Assembly (NCBI RefSeq): GCF_964340395.1
Contig: NC_135570.1
Coordinates: 14,642,822-14,697,821 of the forward strand
Source: Glandiceps talaboti
Lineage: Eukaryota; Hemichordata; Enteropneusta; Spengelidae
Length of the DNA: 55,000 nt
Direction of reading: 5' to 3'
Shown here piece by piece: positions 36,027 through 48,178 of this stretch. The notes beneath the pieces are model-generated. The model searched no databases, had not been told where the DNA came from, and saw nothing but the letters and a program-made list of their open reading frames with translations. Numbering within the stretch: the first letter of the stretch is position 1; every line of letters starts with the position of its first letter. The position numbers and the translations under genes were made by a program.

Positions 36027-38603
36027 GTAAGCAACCTAGTGAAATGAATTTGAGAGTATTTAGTATGGAAATATATATGTCATGTCATATGAATTGTTAC
36101 AATACATGTTTACATGTTATTTAAAGCTATCTACTTTCACGTGTCGGTTTCACAAAGAAAACTCTATTGTTTAACATTGTGTTTAAAACAAGATGATAAA
36201 AGGGCTTTATCCGAGCAGAATAGTGTAGACCGTGAGAGAAACATCTGGTGAACCCGGGGCGCTTTTATCTTCCCGACAAATATTTTCGTCAATAGCAGAA
36301 AAAAAAGTCGATAGTATTTGGGATATCACGAAGTAGACTCTTCACCGAGAAAGCTGTGAAATATAAAACGATAATACATGCTTCAAAGTTGAAGTGGCGC
36401 AGCGTTGCGATTGAAAAGTTGAACTCAGGGCATTGTTCATTGTGCAATGTGGTAGTATTGTTCTTATGTTTTTTTCTTAGAAGACATTGTGTATGGCGAC
36501 ATACAGCATCAACGCAGTCAGTGATCGTTTTAGGTATGCCTGCCTACACGTGACGTAAGTTGTTTAAGAAAAAGAGCAACGCCCCATCAGATATGCAGTA
36601 TAATCATATATATTATTAAAATGTGTACTGCACGCCTGTTTCGTGTCAGTAGTCATATGTGGAGTTGACAAGCCAGATGGACATGACTGTGAAAATTCCG
36701 ACAATTTCAGGTGTGTTTGTTTTCACGCGATGAAATATCATCCATAATTTTAGGAATACCCCGAAATAATCTGAGAGGGTGCTATTATGTTGTTTAGTAG
36801 AATGGAAACAAAAAAAACAATAATAAGTTAATATTTCATATTTAATTTATCTCTTCACATGGTCAATTTTTATATAAAGCGCAACTGTGTCGCTATTCTG
36901 TGATGGGAATTTGTTCCCTTTTACGTCAAACGTTGAGGTAATATCTCTACGAAAATGCACAGTTTCTGCATTTTTGTGTGTGAAAGTTAAAAACGCATGT
37001 GTGTATTGAGAGTACGGTATAGAACTGAATGGTGAGTAAAAGCTTTCTGAGATGACAAGGGTCAAAATGATAGGTTTCCTCAAGGAGCCCTATGATCAAG
37101 CTTAAAACAATCAGGTAACCTTTCCAATGGATACCACATTAAAGTGTGCAAAAATAGCTCTTGAAAAATATGCATGGGCGGGGTTAGAATAGACTGTACT
37201 CCCTCGGGTGCACACACCGTAGTCGCAATAATTTCATTGAAATGGAAGTACTCTGGAATCCAGCCTTGCATGTAAGATGCTGTGATCATGATAACAGCAT
37301 GAAAAATTAATCCCCCCTTCTGGGCATTGTAAAACAATACAACTCTTAACTACATTATGAGTCATCATACCTACAATGTATGATATGTATTGAGATATGT
37401 CGAATAATTCAACGCTCAGCGTGTATCTAACTCCCAGGAGTAGAGTGAGCTTTTCACACTCTCGCACCCTGCCAAAGGTGTACTTGTAATAGCAATTTTG
37501 ATAAAAATCATGCTGACATCTTGTGTATAATTATTACAATTAATTTAATTAGCAGTGTGTTTTCTCTGTAGTATTTATCTTATGCACTTCTGTCAACATG
37601 GTTCACTGAGAACGCCTCCCCTCTGACGTCACAATCTAGATTATTAGCACCATTCAGATATTTCAACATATTTTTCCAAGAACTCACACCGCTGTCGTCG
37701 TTACTGCTAAACCTTTGTATTTGATGTACTTAAATCACTTTGAAAAGTAGGATCAAATAGCTATGCATAATTATATGACTGACACGTTACAGTAAACTCC
37801 TCAAGAACCACTTTCTCTGCAGCTCTATCGGTTCCGACTTCTCTTTTTTATCTCACAATAAGTATTCACTACAAAACTGAGCAAATTATTAGGTTTTCCT
37901 ATCACGAAACAGATATACATCAAAGAGCAATTGATTTTGTATTAATTTTTGGTAATACGAAACCATTCGTTAAGAAAACTACTTTAGAACATATGCGTTG
38001 CAGATCTATCAATTTCGAGATGGAATCCATTTAGAATACAACTCTATAACATTCGTTGAGAACCCTTCTAGTCTTTCAACAATGAGTAGATATGTGTGCT
38101 TTTAAACTGGGTAAATAAAAACATAAAAGATTGCGTGAAGCAAATTTTACTGCAAACATTATATTTAGAAAATCGATCCTGCACTCTGACAGCATAATAG
38201 TCTGAGTTGAAAATTTATAACGTTAAATGTAGGCTTGTAACTTCAGATTAAAGCGAGTAAATCTTATTAAAGTGAACATTTATTTACAGAATGACATCTC
38301 TCGAATTATTGGCGGGAAAATTACGAGTGTATTTTGAAAATTGTTCATTGAATGTCACCGCGCTATACATAATACTTATAGTGATGTATTCATAATGTTA
38401 TGCCCTTGTCAAGGCAATTTGAAATAAGACGTAAAGCATATGACATGTAAAGTTATGTATCCTCTGTTCAAATGTACTCCACACATGACAGAATCAGAGA
38501 CAGAATTGGAATAGTCGTCTACCTCTGTAGAGTGATAATGATCAGTCTATTCACTATGATTTGTAAACGACAGAGATAAATTGTAGGTCTAGTATCTGTT
38601 CAC
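36027..38603. other. 2.6 kb gene-free stretch
   Basis: Minus-strand frames between 36847 and 37467 overlap in different phases and look random. It contains a CRE TGACGTCA (37624-37631) and an E2F-like TTGGCGGGAA (38309-38318). No repeat or RNA was recognised. Confidence 0.5.
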
Positions 38604-38700
38604 TTTGCACTAAAAATATTCGAAAAATTCTAATTTTGATAATCTTGTACATGTAGTCTGTCAATTTGATATCTTAGATAATAGATGTACTCCATGGACT
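38604..38700. repeat. 97-bp direct repeat, copy 1
   Basis: TTTGCACTAAAAATATTCGA... to ...GTACTCCATGGACT. Copy 2 is 771 bp downstream with about five mismatches (near 95% identity) and no length difference. Confidence 0.9.
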
Positions 38701-39374
38701 GAAAATATTATAAGAATTAAGTATTCCAATGTCAACCAATTTCAGGCAGCAAAAATATCCCAAGATATACCGAACGTTCAGCTCATTTCTAGATGTAACG
38801 GTGACTTCCGTGGCCTTTGTGCAAAATCGACGACGTTAATACAGGATTCCTCAATACATCGTTGCTAATTAGGGAAAGACGTACTTTGAATACGATTTGG
38901 TCCAATTTAAGTGTGCTATTGAGTAGCAGTGATTTCCTTAGATTAACGCTTAGTCTCGTAAGACGTGTCTCGCGGCGTTTGGAAGAACCCTTCCTTCTAA
39001 CTAGTACGGGTTTTGGCGAACATTTACGAATATCATAAGGTTACAAAGTCGCCGAAATTCGATAACGAGGGAAAACATTACACCTGGTAGATGAAATTAT
39101 CTTTGATGTCATTTGTTTCCTTGGCAACTAATCTGGCTTAGAGAGTGCTTTGATATTTCCGTTCCCTTTGCAAGGAAGATGAGAGATAATTTCATCCTAA
39201 TTTCAGATTTTTACCGTATACCACAGATTCCGATATCTACACTAAATGATATTTAATAAGTTGTAAAGACCAAAGTATGTATGACTCTTAGACTGACAAA
39301 ATATGACAACCCATTGTTTAGGTGGATATCGCGAGACTTGACATGATTTGGAAAAAAAGTTTACTATTTTAAAG
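38701..39374. other. Segment between the 97-bp direct repeats
   Basis: 674 bp without recognised coding potential. A frame at 38817-39038 has no known relative. A lone unit related to the 17.7 kb minisatellite, GACTCTTAGACTGACAAAAT, is at about 39286-39305, and an A-rich GGAAAAAAAGT lies about 17 bp before copy 2. Confidence 0.5.
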
Positions 39375-39471
39375 TTTGCACTAAAAATATTCGAAAAATT
39401 CTAATTTTAATAATCTTGTACATGTTGTCTGTCAATTTGATATCTTAGTTAATATATGTACTCCATGGAGT
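39375..39471. repeat. 97-bp direct repeat, copy 2
   Basis: Same orientation and length as 38604-38700. The degenerate minisatellite starts about 90 bp later. Confidence 0.9.
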
Positions 39472-39559
39472 TGGTATTTTAAGTTGCTCCATTTCCAAAA
39501 ATTAACTAGCTGCCTAAAAAGTGTGTTACCATCCCTTTTATTTTACCACACCAACAGGC

Positions 39560-40600
39560 TGTTGTACCTCGTGGACATGTTGATATCTAAATGTTGATCT
39601 TTTGTTATAACTTTGTGGACAGGGTGGTATCTCAACATGGAATGTTGCCCACCAACTGAATGCTACCCTTGTTATAACACATGATCACATAATGATCTCC
39701 ATGTGGATACTTTTACGTTAATTTGACCTTGAGGATAGACTTTACTAATAGATGTTACCTTTAAAATAACGTTGTAAGATGAAATTACTATGTGGTTAGC
39801 TTTCCACCGACATTGTCTTTATCATAGAAAACAGACTACTGTAACTCGTGAGCAGAATGATATTTCCATACGCATTATTTAATAACAAAGTTGCCTTTGT
39901 TACAACTGATGATGACATCTCCATGGGGATAGAGTTCCACTGATATTTCCTTATAGCTTTTCAGACAGTTGTATCTAGTGGGCAGGATGATATCTTCAAG
40001 TGGATAGTTTATCACCAATGTTACACTTATTATTACTGATGAGAACCGTTTCACATCTCCATGTGGAGAGTTTACCATCACTGTAACATTTATAGTGACT
40101 GGTGAGGACAGGGTTATGTATAAATGGGGATATTTTTCAACCAATGCTACTCTTTATCGTGTCAACATGCTACTGTTTCTGGTGAGCATGATAATATATC
40201 CATGTGGACAGTTTACCACCCTATTATTTCTGGTAGGGATAGGGTAATACATCCATGTGGAATGTTTCCATCAATATCATACTAACATACTGCTGTACCC
40301 AGTGAGCAGGATAATATCTCCATGTGGATAGTTTACCCCCGGTTTTATATTTTATATGACTAATTAAGACAAGTGGTATATCTATGTCGATCAGTGTTAG
40401 CTTTATTACAGCAAAACAGCCTGATGTGCCTTGTGGACAGGATGGTATCTCCATGTGGAGAGTTGACCACAAGTGTTACGTTTATTATGACTGGTGATAA
40501 CAGGGTCACATATCCATATGCGTAGTTTAACAGCAGTGTTACTTTTGTTATGATGAGAGTTACAGAATGATATCACCATGCAGACACCAATGTTACCACT
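39560..40600. repeat. Degenerate ~65-70 bp minisatellite, about 14-15 copies
   Basis: The marker (T)CTCCATGTGGATAG recurs throughout, with exact CCATGTGG at 40059, 40200, 40253, 40320 and 40451 and variants in the remaining copies. Spacings are near 65-70 bp or multiples. The fuller unit reads GTGGATAGTTTACCACCAAT, GTTACTTTTATTATGACTGG, TGAGGACAGGATGATATCTC, CAT. Copies are strongly diverged with indels, so this is an old array. Minus-strand frames across it (repeated SPHGDV-like peptides) come from the repeat. Confidence 0.85.
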
Positions 40601-42918
40601 GTGATGAAGTCATCACAGTAATATTAACCCAGACTATTAGATGCCTCAAACCAGAATGAGGTAACTGTGTTAATTAAGTGGCAGACAGCCATGTGTCTAC
40701 ACTTCGACTAGCCATACTTAAACTGACTGTTGGCGCTTTCTTAATTTTTATTTTGCCACCAAATTTCCAGTAACGACCATCTTGGGATCCCTGTGGTTCA
40801 TTATCAGTGCTTAAGTGTTATATGATTATTGTAAAACATTGTTAATGCATGTTGTCTTTGAAAAGGTATTCAAAGCCACAGCTGTGCCCTTGCTACATGG
40901 TTTGATATAGTGTTTTACGACTTAATGATGTTTAGTTTACATGTTCAACCTATCATAATGTTATTGTTGGTTTACATTTTGCTACGTGGTCGATGTGGCC
41001 AATTTCAGACCCTGATCTGAAAAATGAAATTTGAAGCAATAGTCAGTAGTAACTGAAAATGGACATTTTTAACTGTCATTACTGACATAATGACAGTTGA
41101 TGGAGGGTCTATGCTGTGAACGATGACGTAGAATGTGCAAACGTTAAAGTTTGTCCTAGTAGCTAGTAGCTAGACCGAGCATTTGTACCACGAGATGTTA
41201 CGAGACTTGGACTGAAAAGTGAGTATTCTCCTTAAAGGTCCTTAACTATAGGGTACTAATCGAAGATATAGGAATATCGTTCAAATTGTTGTTATTAACA
41301 ATATATGCAAACATGGGAAAGTGACTGTGCAAAAATGACCTCTATATAATGCCTTATTCTTAATTGTGTATTTTAATCATTACTTATAATAGGTATAAAA
41401 TTGCCAGAGGCTTAAAAGCACGAAGCTATAGTGACTTTATCTTTGCACTGGGAAAATTAAAATACCTCATCAAATGTCAATTTCATTTCTGATACAAATA
41501 AAGCGCTCTTTCCTAATATGATGAATGTCTATTTCCAATAACAAGGTGTGCTCATTTCTAATACGATAATATCGTTCGTTGTTGGTAACGTGTTTTTTTA
41601 TTTCTAATCATATCATAATGCAAGTAGGCATATAGTGTCTCATGTGGCGAGAGAAGCTTTCCGTGAAGAAATAAACCAAATGCATGGAATAATGATAACA
41701 TAAAACACACATGAATGAATGAAAATGAAGCCCAATAATTTAAAACTAATCAAAAAGTAAAGCAACCTATCTGTATATATGTAATTATCTAAAAATAACC
41801 ATCTCCGTATTGTTGTTCGTCAAATAAATTGTTGCATATTAAGCGACATCCGTTCGGAGTGAGGATAAAACTAGCACAAATATGAGTTTCTTCGACGATC
41901 TCTGACGTGAAGGTAATACTTAGCTAAAACAAATCCCTTAGCAGATATCGATAACCAAGCAATCTTCTTCATGTCATCCTAAGATCTTTTCACTTGATTT
42001 GTTTATTATGGAGCCGTGCCTGTGAAGAAGCCGAGTATGTTTGATCACTTGCTTGAAATGTACACACCATCGTGTTGAAATCGATCACATTCCATGGAAG
42101 GTTATTTGCACAATATATCATCATCGCATTGTCTCTCAGTTCTTAATGAAATCTACATCAAATCTAATTACGTTTGTCATTTACTGAAAGTGAATAAACC
42201 GACCTAGTCTCGGGAGATGCCTTATAATAAGATCAGATCATACTATTGTTTACAGAGATGTACCCTGTTGAAATTCTTTATTTGATACGTGGAACTACAT
42301 TAATACGACAGTTACCGGTGCCATATCCCATAAGTGCGAATTTATAAAGGAAACATATTTTATAAAGGAACTATATATTAAACGCTGCAATAACACAAAA
42401 TGTGATGTTATCAATTCCAAAATGTATCCTTCATAAAAGGAAACCGTTTGTAATTTCGCAAGAATTATTGAATCAAAGATTGTTGATAAATGTGATTACT
42501 CTTTTATGACACGCAATATAACAAATCTGTTTTGATATCATATCACCATGGCAATGATTTTGGAAACACAAGACAATGATGATTTTGTATATCTGATATC
42601 GGTCACGTGTCTAATACCAATCGCATCAAAAATGGGGCAACAGGAAAATATACTTTATTTTGATGAAATAATCAATAGTATTTGGCGTGTCACGTGAATA
42701 TTAGGTAAAGTATTATTCTTTTTTACATAAAATATCATCATGTGTTCTTCTGAAATTACGCATGACTGATTTGCAATCTTCAAGTAGCTTTGGAAAACAG
42801 CTACTTTATTCTGTCAGGCAGAAATGTTGACAGATTATATGCATATATATATATACAGTTTACTATTTGTATTAGAAACAGAATTGTAACTCGAAACGTA
42901 TACATTTGATTGTACGGC
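40601..42918. other. 2.3 kb gene-free stretch
   Basis: Holds a perfect 11-bp hairpin AACTGTCATTA-CTGACA-TAATGACAGTT (41071-41098) and a donor-like AAAA|GTGAGT near 41219. No coding exon was recognised. Confidence 0.5.
41071..41098. repeat. Perfect 11-bp hairpin
   Basis: Arms at 41071-41081 and 41088-41098 with the 6-nt loop CTGACA. Function unknown; it could be the core of a small inverted-repeat element. Confidence 0.8.
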
Positions 42919-43071
42919 GATGTATGTGTGTATGTATGTATGTATGTACGTACGTACGTACGTATGTATGTATGTATGTATGTATGTATGTATGCATGTA
43001 CGTATGTATGTATGTATGTATGTATGTATGTATGTATGTATGTACGTATGTGTGTGTATGTATGTATGTAT
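42919..43071. repeat. (TATG)n microsatellite with (TACG)n core
   Basis: ATGT units with a self-complementary GTACGTACGTACGTACGTA block at about 42947-42964 and single TGCA and ACGT variants. Frames through it are repeat translations. Confidence 0.97.
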
Positions 43072-43247
43072 CACTGCCCTCTTTATACTTTGTCATGTAT
43101 TTATTTATACATTTTATGTACAGTGTTTAAGGAGACAGACTTGATTAGCAAGTGGCTATTTTTCTGGTCTCCTTTTACCTACCTCAAAACATGCATTATT
43201 TTATTTCGTCTACAAATGTAAAATTTAATAAGTAGGTAATATAGAAG

Positions 43248-43250
<3 letters not shown>

Positions 43251-43280
<30 letters not shown>

Positions 43281-43436
43281 TGTATGTATGTATGTATGTA
43301 TGTATGTACGTACGTACGGTTGGATGGATGGGTGTGTGTATGTATGTGTGTGTATGTATGCATGTATGTATGTATGTATGAATGTATGTATGTATGTATG
43401 TATGTATGTATGTATGTATGTATGAGTATATATGTG
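43251..43436. repeat. (TATG)n microsatellite, interrupted
   Basis: Two ATGT blocks split by TACGTACGTACGGTTGGATGGATGGGTGTGTG (about 43304-43340). The array lies 180 bp after the previous one and may derive from the same ancestral array. Confidence 0.97.
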
Positions 43437-44540
43437 TGTTCTCTGTAATATGAAGAGGGGACTACTTCAAATGTACAAGCGTAAAAGCCAGGCTAATCTT
43501 GTCTGTGAGTATGATTTATTCAATAAGTGCAATGGTCGTCGACTTTGAAGGACTTGAAGGTTTAAAAGCTTAAAACCATCAATTTTGATATCTGCAATGG
43601 AAAACTGCGACATTTTATTGAAAATAATTCGGGAAATATTGTTTGTAATAGATGATCCTATTAAAAGTGCACGTTAGGTCAAGCCAGCCTAGAGGCAAAT
43701 AAGGGTATGCAGATTAGTTGAAATTAAATGACCTGACCTGAAATATCTGATGGGAAATTGAAGGTGGCACTCTCACGTTTTGTGTCATGAATGTCATTTC
43801 ATGAAATGACGTAATGTTTTATATAACAGACAGTCAGATGTACAACGGTCGGTGAGGAGAATTTTGACAGTTTGACATTTAAGTGTGAGTTATAATTTAT
43901 TAGCGGTATATAAATTTAGACCTTTTAATTTCAATTTGCGGGGAAGGTTCAGTAGTGTGGAGTGGTGGGGAAAAGACTTTAGGAATTTTTTTTATTTCTA
44001 TTGAGATTTATCTCGATGTGTAGTCAGATTAAATAAGATTATCAAACCAGCGCAAATATAAATTTTCTTTTACGGAATCGGTTGGTGGTAGCATTGTGCA
44101 TCGTGAGGTCTTTAAAGATGTAAGTCTCCGTATTTCGACATTCTTCACTTTGTTACTTGTTCGTGTCCTACTCAATTTGCCATTGAAGCGCCTCGACCGT
44201 GAGTCAAGATAGCACTCCTTACAAATACAGACGATTTCGTGCCATTAATAACAATGCCAACTAATAATCAAGTTTGTGATAACAAAGATAAAGGCAATCG
44301 AGTTGACGATTAAACAAGAATGGACTATATCATGGCTCTTTATTTCAAATGTGTACATTTTGTAAGAAAACCATTATTTTTGCCAAAACATTGAAAAAGA
44401 ACATTACACATTATTCCACTTTAGAAGGTAGTGTAAGATATGCATGAATAACCCCAAAATTGTATTTTATCTGTTCATTAATTTTTGGCGGGAAAGTACA
44501 TCACACAGGATTGATTAAAATAGAAGCGAACCTAACTACA
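43437..44540. other. Intergenic, no gene seen
   Basis: Contains a TTTGGCGGGAAA (44484-44495), a perfect E2F-type consensus, about 350 bp downstream of the minus-strand exon candidate start. Otherwise nothing was recognised. Confidence 0.45.
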
Positions 44541-44849
44541 TGAAACATACACCTGCCATTTCAATCCATTCTCAATTACGATCTCTTTCCTCCGTACGTT
44601 AATCGTTTTTCGACTTTCATTATCTGGAAATTTGTAAACGGCGATGCCTTCGGGGCATCTAGTACAGCAAGAAGGCAGTGCCGTGTAATAACATCCCAAT
44701 AACACACGAAGCTCTCTACCCTGGTCACAGTGTACAGATCTACACAATGTTAAGAATGTAACCAAAAGAAGTGAAATCTCAAAGAAGCTAGCTAGCGCTT
44801 TTATCAAGCAGATTGGTTCTTCGGTTGAATGCAATTGTAGGGTTTTCAT
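44541..44849 (-). CDS. Candidate first coding exon of a small secreted Cys-rich protein
   Basis: The minus-strand ATG (44847-44849) has G at -3. The translation starts MKTLQLHSTEEPICLIKALA, followed by a hydrophobic stretch SFFEISLLLVTFLTL ending CRSVHC, which could be a signal peptide with a long n-region. The mature part has a CYYTALPSCCTRCPEG motif. The CCxxCPxG arrangement recalls the first cysteine-rich repeat of TNF-receptor-type proteins, but the cysteines expected afterwards are missing. An NES glycosylation sequon follows. A donor CAG|GTGTAT lies after ...ENGLKWQ, giving an exon end near 44554; without splicing the frame closes at 44532. No other exon was identified, so a chance open frame remains quite possible. 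Confidence 0.22.
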
Positions 44850-45182
44850 TTCTAATAGTGAGTCACTGCTGCTTGCTTATCCTACCTAAATAAACTTAAT
44901 TAATTTTGCATTTGTTGGCTGATTGTACCTCTGGACTAATCCCATGAATAAAATATTTTTTCTGACAGAAGTCTGTCTTTTTAAGTGTAATTTTCGAGAG
45001 GCATAGTTCACCCTCAACGTCCGTTAGTAATTTGTCGTTTTTTTATCTAATTTAGAAACTGACATTTATCCGATGGTTTCCTTTTTCAATGAACTAAATA
45101 TTGCGTTGAATATAAAACCCTGGAAATGTGCAAACAATACCTGTGTGCATGTGTCTCTCTACGTCTAAGTGACGAGTACTCG

Positions 45183-45441
45183 GTGTGTGTGTGTGTGTAT
45201 GCATGTATGTATGTATGTATGTATGTATGTATGTATGTATGCATGTATGCATGTATGTATGTGTGTATGTGTCTATGTATGTATGTATGTATGTGTGTAT
45301 GTATGTATGTATCTATGTATGTATGTATGTATGTATGTATGTATGTATGTATGTATGTATGTGTGTGTCTATGTATGTATGTATGTATGTATGTATGTAT
45401 GTGTCTATGTGTGTATGTATGTATGTATGTATGTATGTATG

Positions 45442-45472
<31 letters not shown>

Positions 45473-45496
45473 GTAGGTAGATAGGTAGGTATGTGA
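45183..45496. repeat. (GTAT)n microsatellite, about 300 bp
   Basis: Longest ATGT-type array in the window. It has GT-rich start, GCAT, GTGT and TCTA variants scattered through, and GTAG/ATAG units at its end. All three plus-strand frames are open because the unit lacks stops. Confidence 0.97.
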
Positions 45497-47076
45497 GCAT
45501 TAATTTAATTATACAGTATTTCATTGAAGATACCATTCCTATGTCACTACTGACTTCAATATAACAATTTTTGTAGCACTGTCAGAGCGTTACCAAATCA
45601 TTTTCAAATCACGACAGGCGTTGACTGGGTCATAGTACAATTCGTGATCCAAATCACCTTCAAGTAGTCATACGACGCGTGCAGGAATGAGCTATGAAGG
45701 TCTGGGTCAAAGCTCTACAAAATAAGTGTCGGTATTTGAAGCGGTGGATGGCACTCCTGTGACTACTTCATTTACTGCATCCATCCATCATCTCATTTTG
45801 CCATAAAGAAAAAACTGAACTAAGGGCGTGGATGCCACAAGTCAGGCAAGGCAGGTGAAGAAAAAACCCCGCGGAGCACTGTAACCTGAGCAGCAATAAA
45901 AAGTACCGCTTCTAGGTTAACACGCATAAAAAAGGGACCAAGTTTCTAGATATGTTTCACTATTCACACCAAGACGTTATTTGAGAATGCAGACGAACGC
46001 TTCAAAAGCTATCGTTTTCGCGTGATCTATTGATTCAGGTGCAACTGAGATACTCTGTCCAAACGAATAATCGTGTAGAAGATACAGCATTGACATGTTT
46101 ACATTACTCGAAGCATTCAGAAGAACAATCTCAATACACATGAATCCCCTCCCCAACACCGATCACCTCCAGTAAGCGCCCCTCCCTTTAACCACCTCTC
46201 TGTCCCACGTACGCGTGACATAACGAAATATTAAACTGTGTAGTACACTTCATTTGAATATCTTTCTCGTCTATAATTTTACCAATATTGAAACCTATCT
46301 GTATTACAGTATACAAATATGTTAACATGACACTCTTTCGAGACGACTTGAAAGGACACATCATGGAAAGTGTTTGTTGTAGTCTCCAATTCTTATGAAT
46401 GTCTTTGCTGTCGCAGAATATACAAGCGAAATAAAACTGATTATATCTGGAAACTTAATTCTCCACTTCAGTAACTATTACGCGTTTAATCAGTCTCTAT
46501 ACTGCAACAGTAAATGTTCTGATCTCCCAAGAGGATAAGAGTCCTCCATCTTGGTTGACGAATTCCTTTATACACATGTGCTTAAGCGTTTTTACGCTGT
46601 CAATTCTACAAATGGCCTAATCTCTTCCAAGGGCCAACTAGAACACTCTGGAAAAAAAACATCAGCTTAATTGTCTTAAATGATGAACAATTGTAATTCG
46701 AGTTATATTCGAGACATATAAATGGTGTGTTCGTTTTCATCCACGTATAACTTACATTGTAGACAAATGAGGGATATGCAAATGTCTTTCTTTCTGCAAT
46801 GGAATTGTGATTGACACGATACACTGCCAAGAACTGTTTGCTAAAGTGTTGTTTTGTGATTTGCATATGCTAATTAACATAAATCCATTTGTCATTTCAT
46901 AGCCATATTTCCATTAAAGACATATTTATGTTTTAATGGGTTCATGTGTACAATTTTAATATTACTTTGATTTTAGGAGAAATTTGACTCGTTTTCATTA
47001 CTAGGTATGAATAATTTTAATTCATTAAGAACATTTGTTGTCAATAATTTCATATACATAATAACACCGACAGCTG
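45497..47076. other. Intergenic, no gene seen
   Basis: No coding frame of note. An octamer cluster is listed separately. Confidence 0.5.
46776..46874. promoter_or_regulatory. POU octamer cluster
   Basis: ATGCAAAT (46776-46783) and the reverse ATTTGCAT (46859-46866). The second runs directly into ATGCTAAT and TAATTA, forming TTTGCATATGCTAATTAAC, which resembles a palindromic POU dimer site beside a homeodomain core. Regulatory function is inferred from motifs only. Confidence 0.22.
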
Positions 47077-47432
47077 CGGTGGTGGTGGTGGTGAGACGAT
47101 AGTGGTGGCGATGATGGTGGCGGTGGCGGTGTGATGGTGGGGGGTGGTCATGGTGATGATGATAATGGTGGTGATCATGATGGCAGTGGTGATAGTGGTC
47201 ATGATTGTGGTGGCGGTGATGGTGGTGGTCATGATTGTGGTGGTGGTTGTCGTTGTGATGGCGAAGGTGGTAGTGGTGATGATGGTGATAATGATGGTGG
47301 CGACAGCGGTGTTGTGGTGGTGGTGGTGGTGGTGGTGGTGGTGGTGGTGGTGGTGGTGGTGGTGGTGGTGGTTACGATGGAGATGGTAGTGATAATGATG
47401 GTCATGGCGGTGGCGGTTGGGGAAGGGTTAGA
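47077..47432. repeat. (GGT/GAT/GGC)n trinucleotide array
   Basis: GGT- and GAT-rich triplets throughout, with a pure GGT block of about 19 units at 47313-47371. The plus strand is strongly G-rich (two-G tracts every third base). Frames read as Gly/Asp, Val or Trp runs and are artefacts. Confidence 0.95.
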
Positions 47433-47884
47433 GGCAGCGGTGGTCCGCTAGCCTAGACAGATAATTTAATGAAATTAAGGCAATACTTAAGAAGGAACTC
47501 AAATTCGACATCATTTTGAACAAAAATGAAAACATGCCCTGTCCATCAAATCTAGGCATATAATAAAGATTATAATATAAAGTATGTAAAACTTGTCAGA
47601 ACATGTAAGTCAGTTTTTGTATGTATCGCAATGAGTTTAACATATATTCGCTATTGTTGAGAATAAAAATTAATAATGTGATTTTTTTATAAACTTTAAA
47701 CTTTGAAAATAAGAAATTAGCCTGGTAAGTACTTACAAAACAATAGAAAATTGACGAGTATCTCGTCAAACTTTACATAACGAAATTAACAAGTTATTTG
47801 TGTATAAACAAATTCAGATACTAGCGATTCCGCCAGATTTCAAAACACAGACATATCTGTCTTAAGGTAGCCTGATAATGCTTC
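47433..47884. other. Intergenic, nothing recognised
   Basis: AT-rich with no repeat or gene signal. Confidence 0.5.
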
Positions 47885-48082
47885 TCAGAAACGAATTTCA
47901 CTGAAAATCAGAGTATTTAAAAGCTCCACAAACTTCGCCATATGGAAGCTTGCTTCTGGTCTTTTTGAAATAATAAAGAAATTTGGGGGATACACCGTCT
48001 TGTTTTCAAGGAAATCAACAATTTTATTTCCGGTAGAGTTAAAAGTATTCGGCGGCCATATTGGATCCTGAAATGACTCCAT
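47885..48082 (-). other. Coding-like segment or conserved dispersed repeat
   Basis: The minus-strand ATG at 48082 opens a 65-codon frame starting MESFQDPIWPPNTFNSTGNK and ending MAKFVELLNTLIFSEIRF before a stop. Codon choice and residues (WPP, FLENKTVYPPNF) look more protein-like than other frames here, and the frame stays open upstream to 48178 without an ATG. The segment includes GGCGGCCATATTGG, a YY1-like motif in the same place. I do not recognise the family. It may be a fragment of a transposon protein or a transcribed repeat. Confidence 0.2.
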
Positions 48083-48178
48083 TTTGATAACATTTTGACT
48101 TCTATTTAAAAAGAAATATTGTACGGTGACCACTGCTGTTTTTTTCTTGATTGTAACTAAGAATCGGTTATTGAACAA

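Noticed and set aside
39905-39935. CTGATGATG as another hammerhead core
   Set aside because: No GAAA partner or stem II at the right distance; it is part of the minisatellite.
39875-40472. Minus-strand frames with SPHGDV-like repeats
   Set aside because: They lie inside the degenerate 65-70-bp minisatellite, shift phase between copies and have no independent support.
45126-45480. Cys/Tyr/Met-rich protein frames in all three phases
   Set aside because: The (GTAT)n unit contains no stop in these phases. The same peptide appears at every ATGT array.
47131-47451. Gly/Asp/Val-rich protein
   Set aside because: Translation of the GGT/GAT array.
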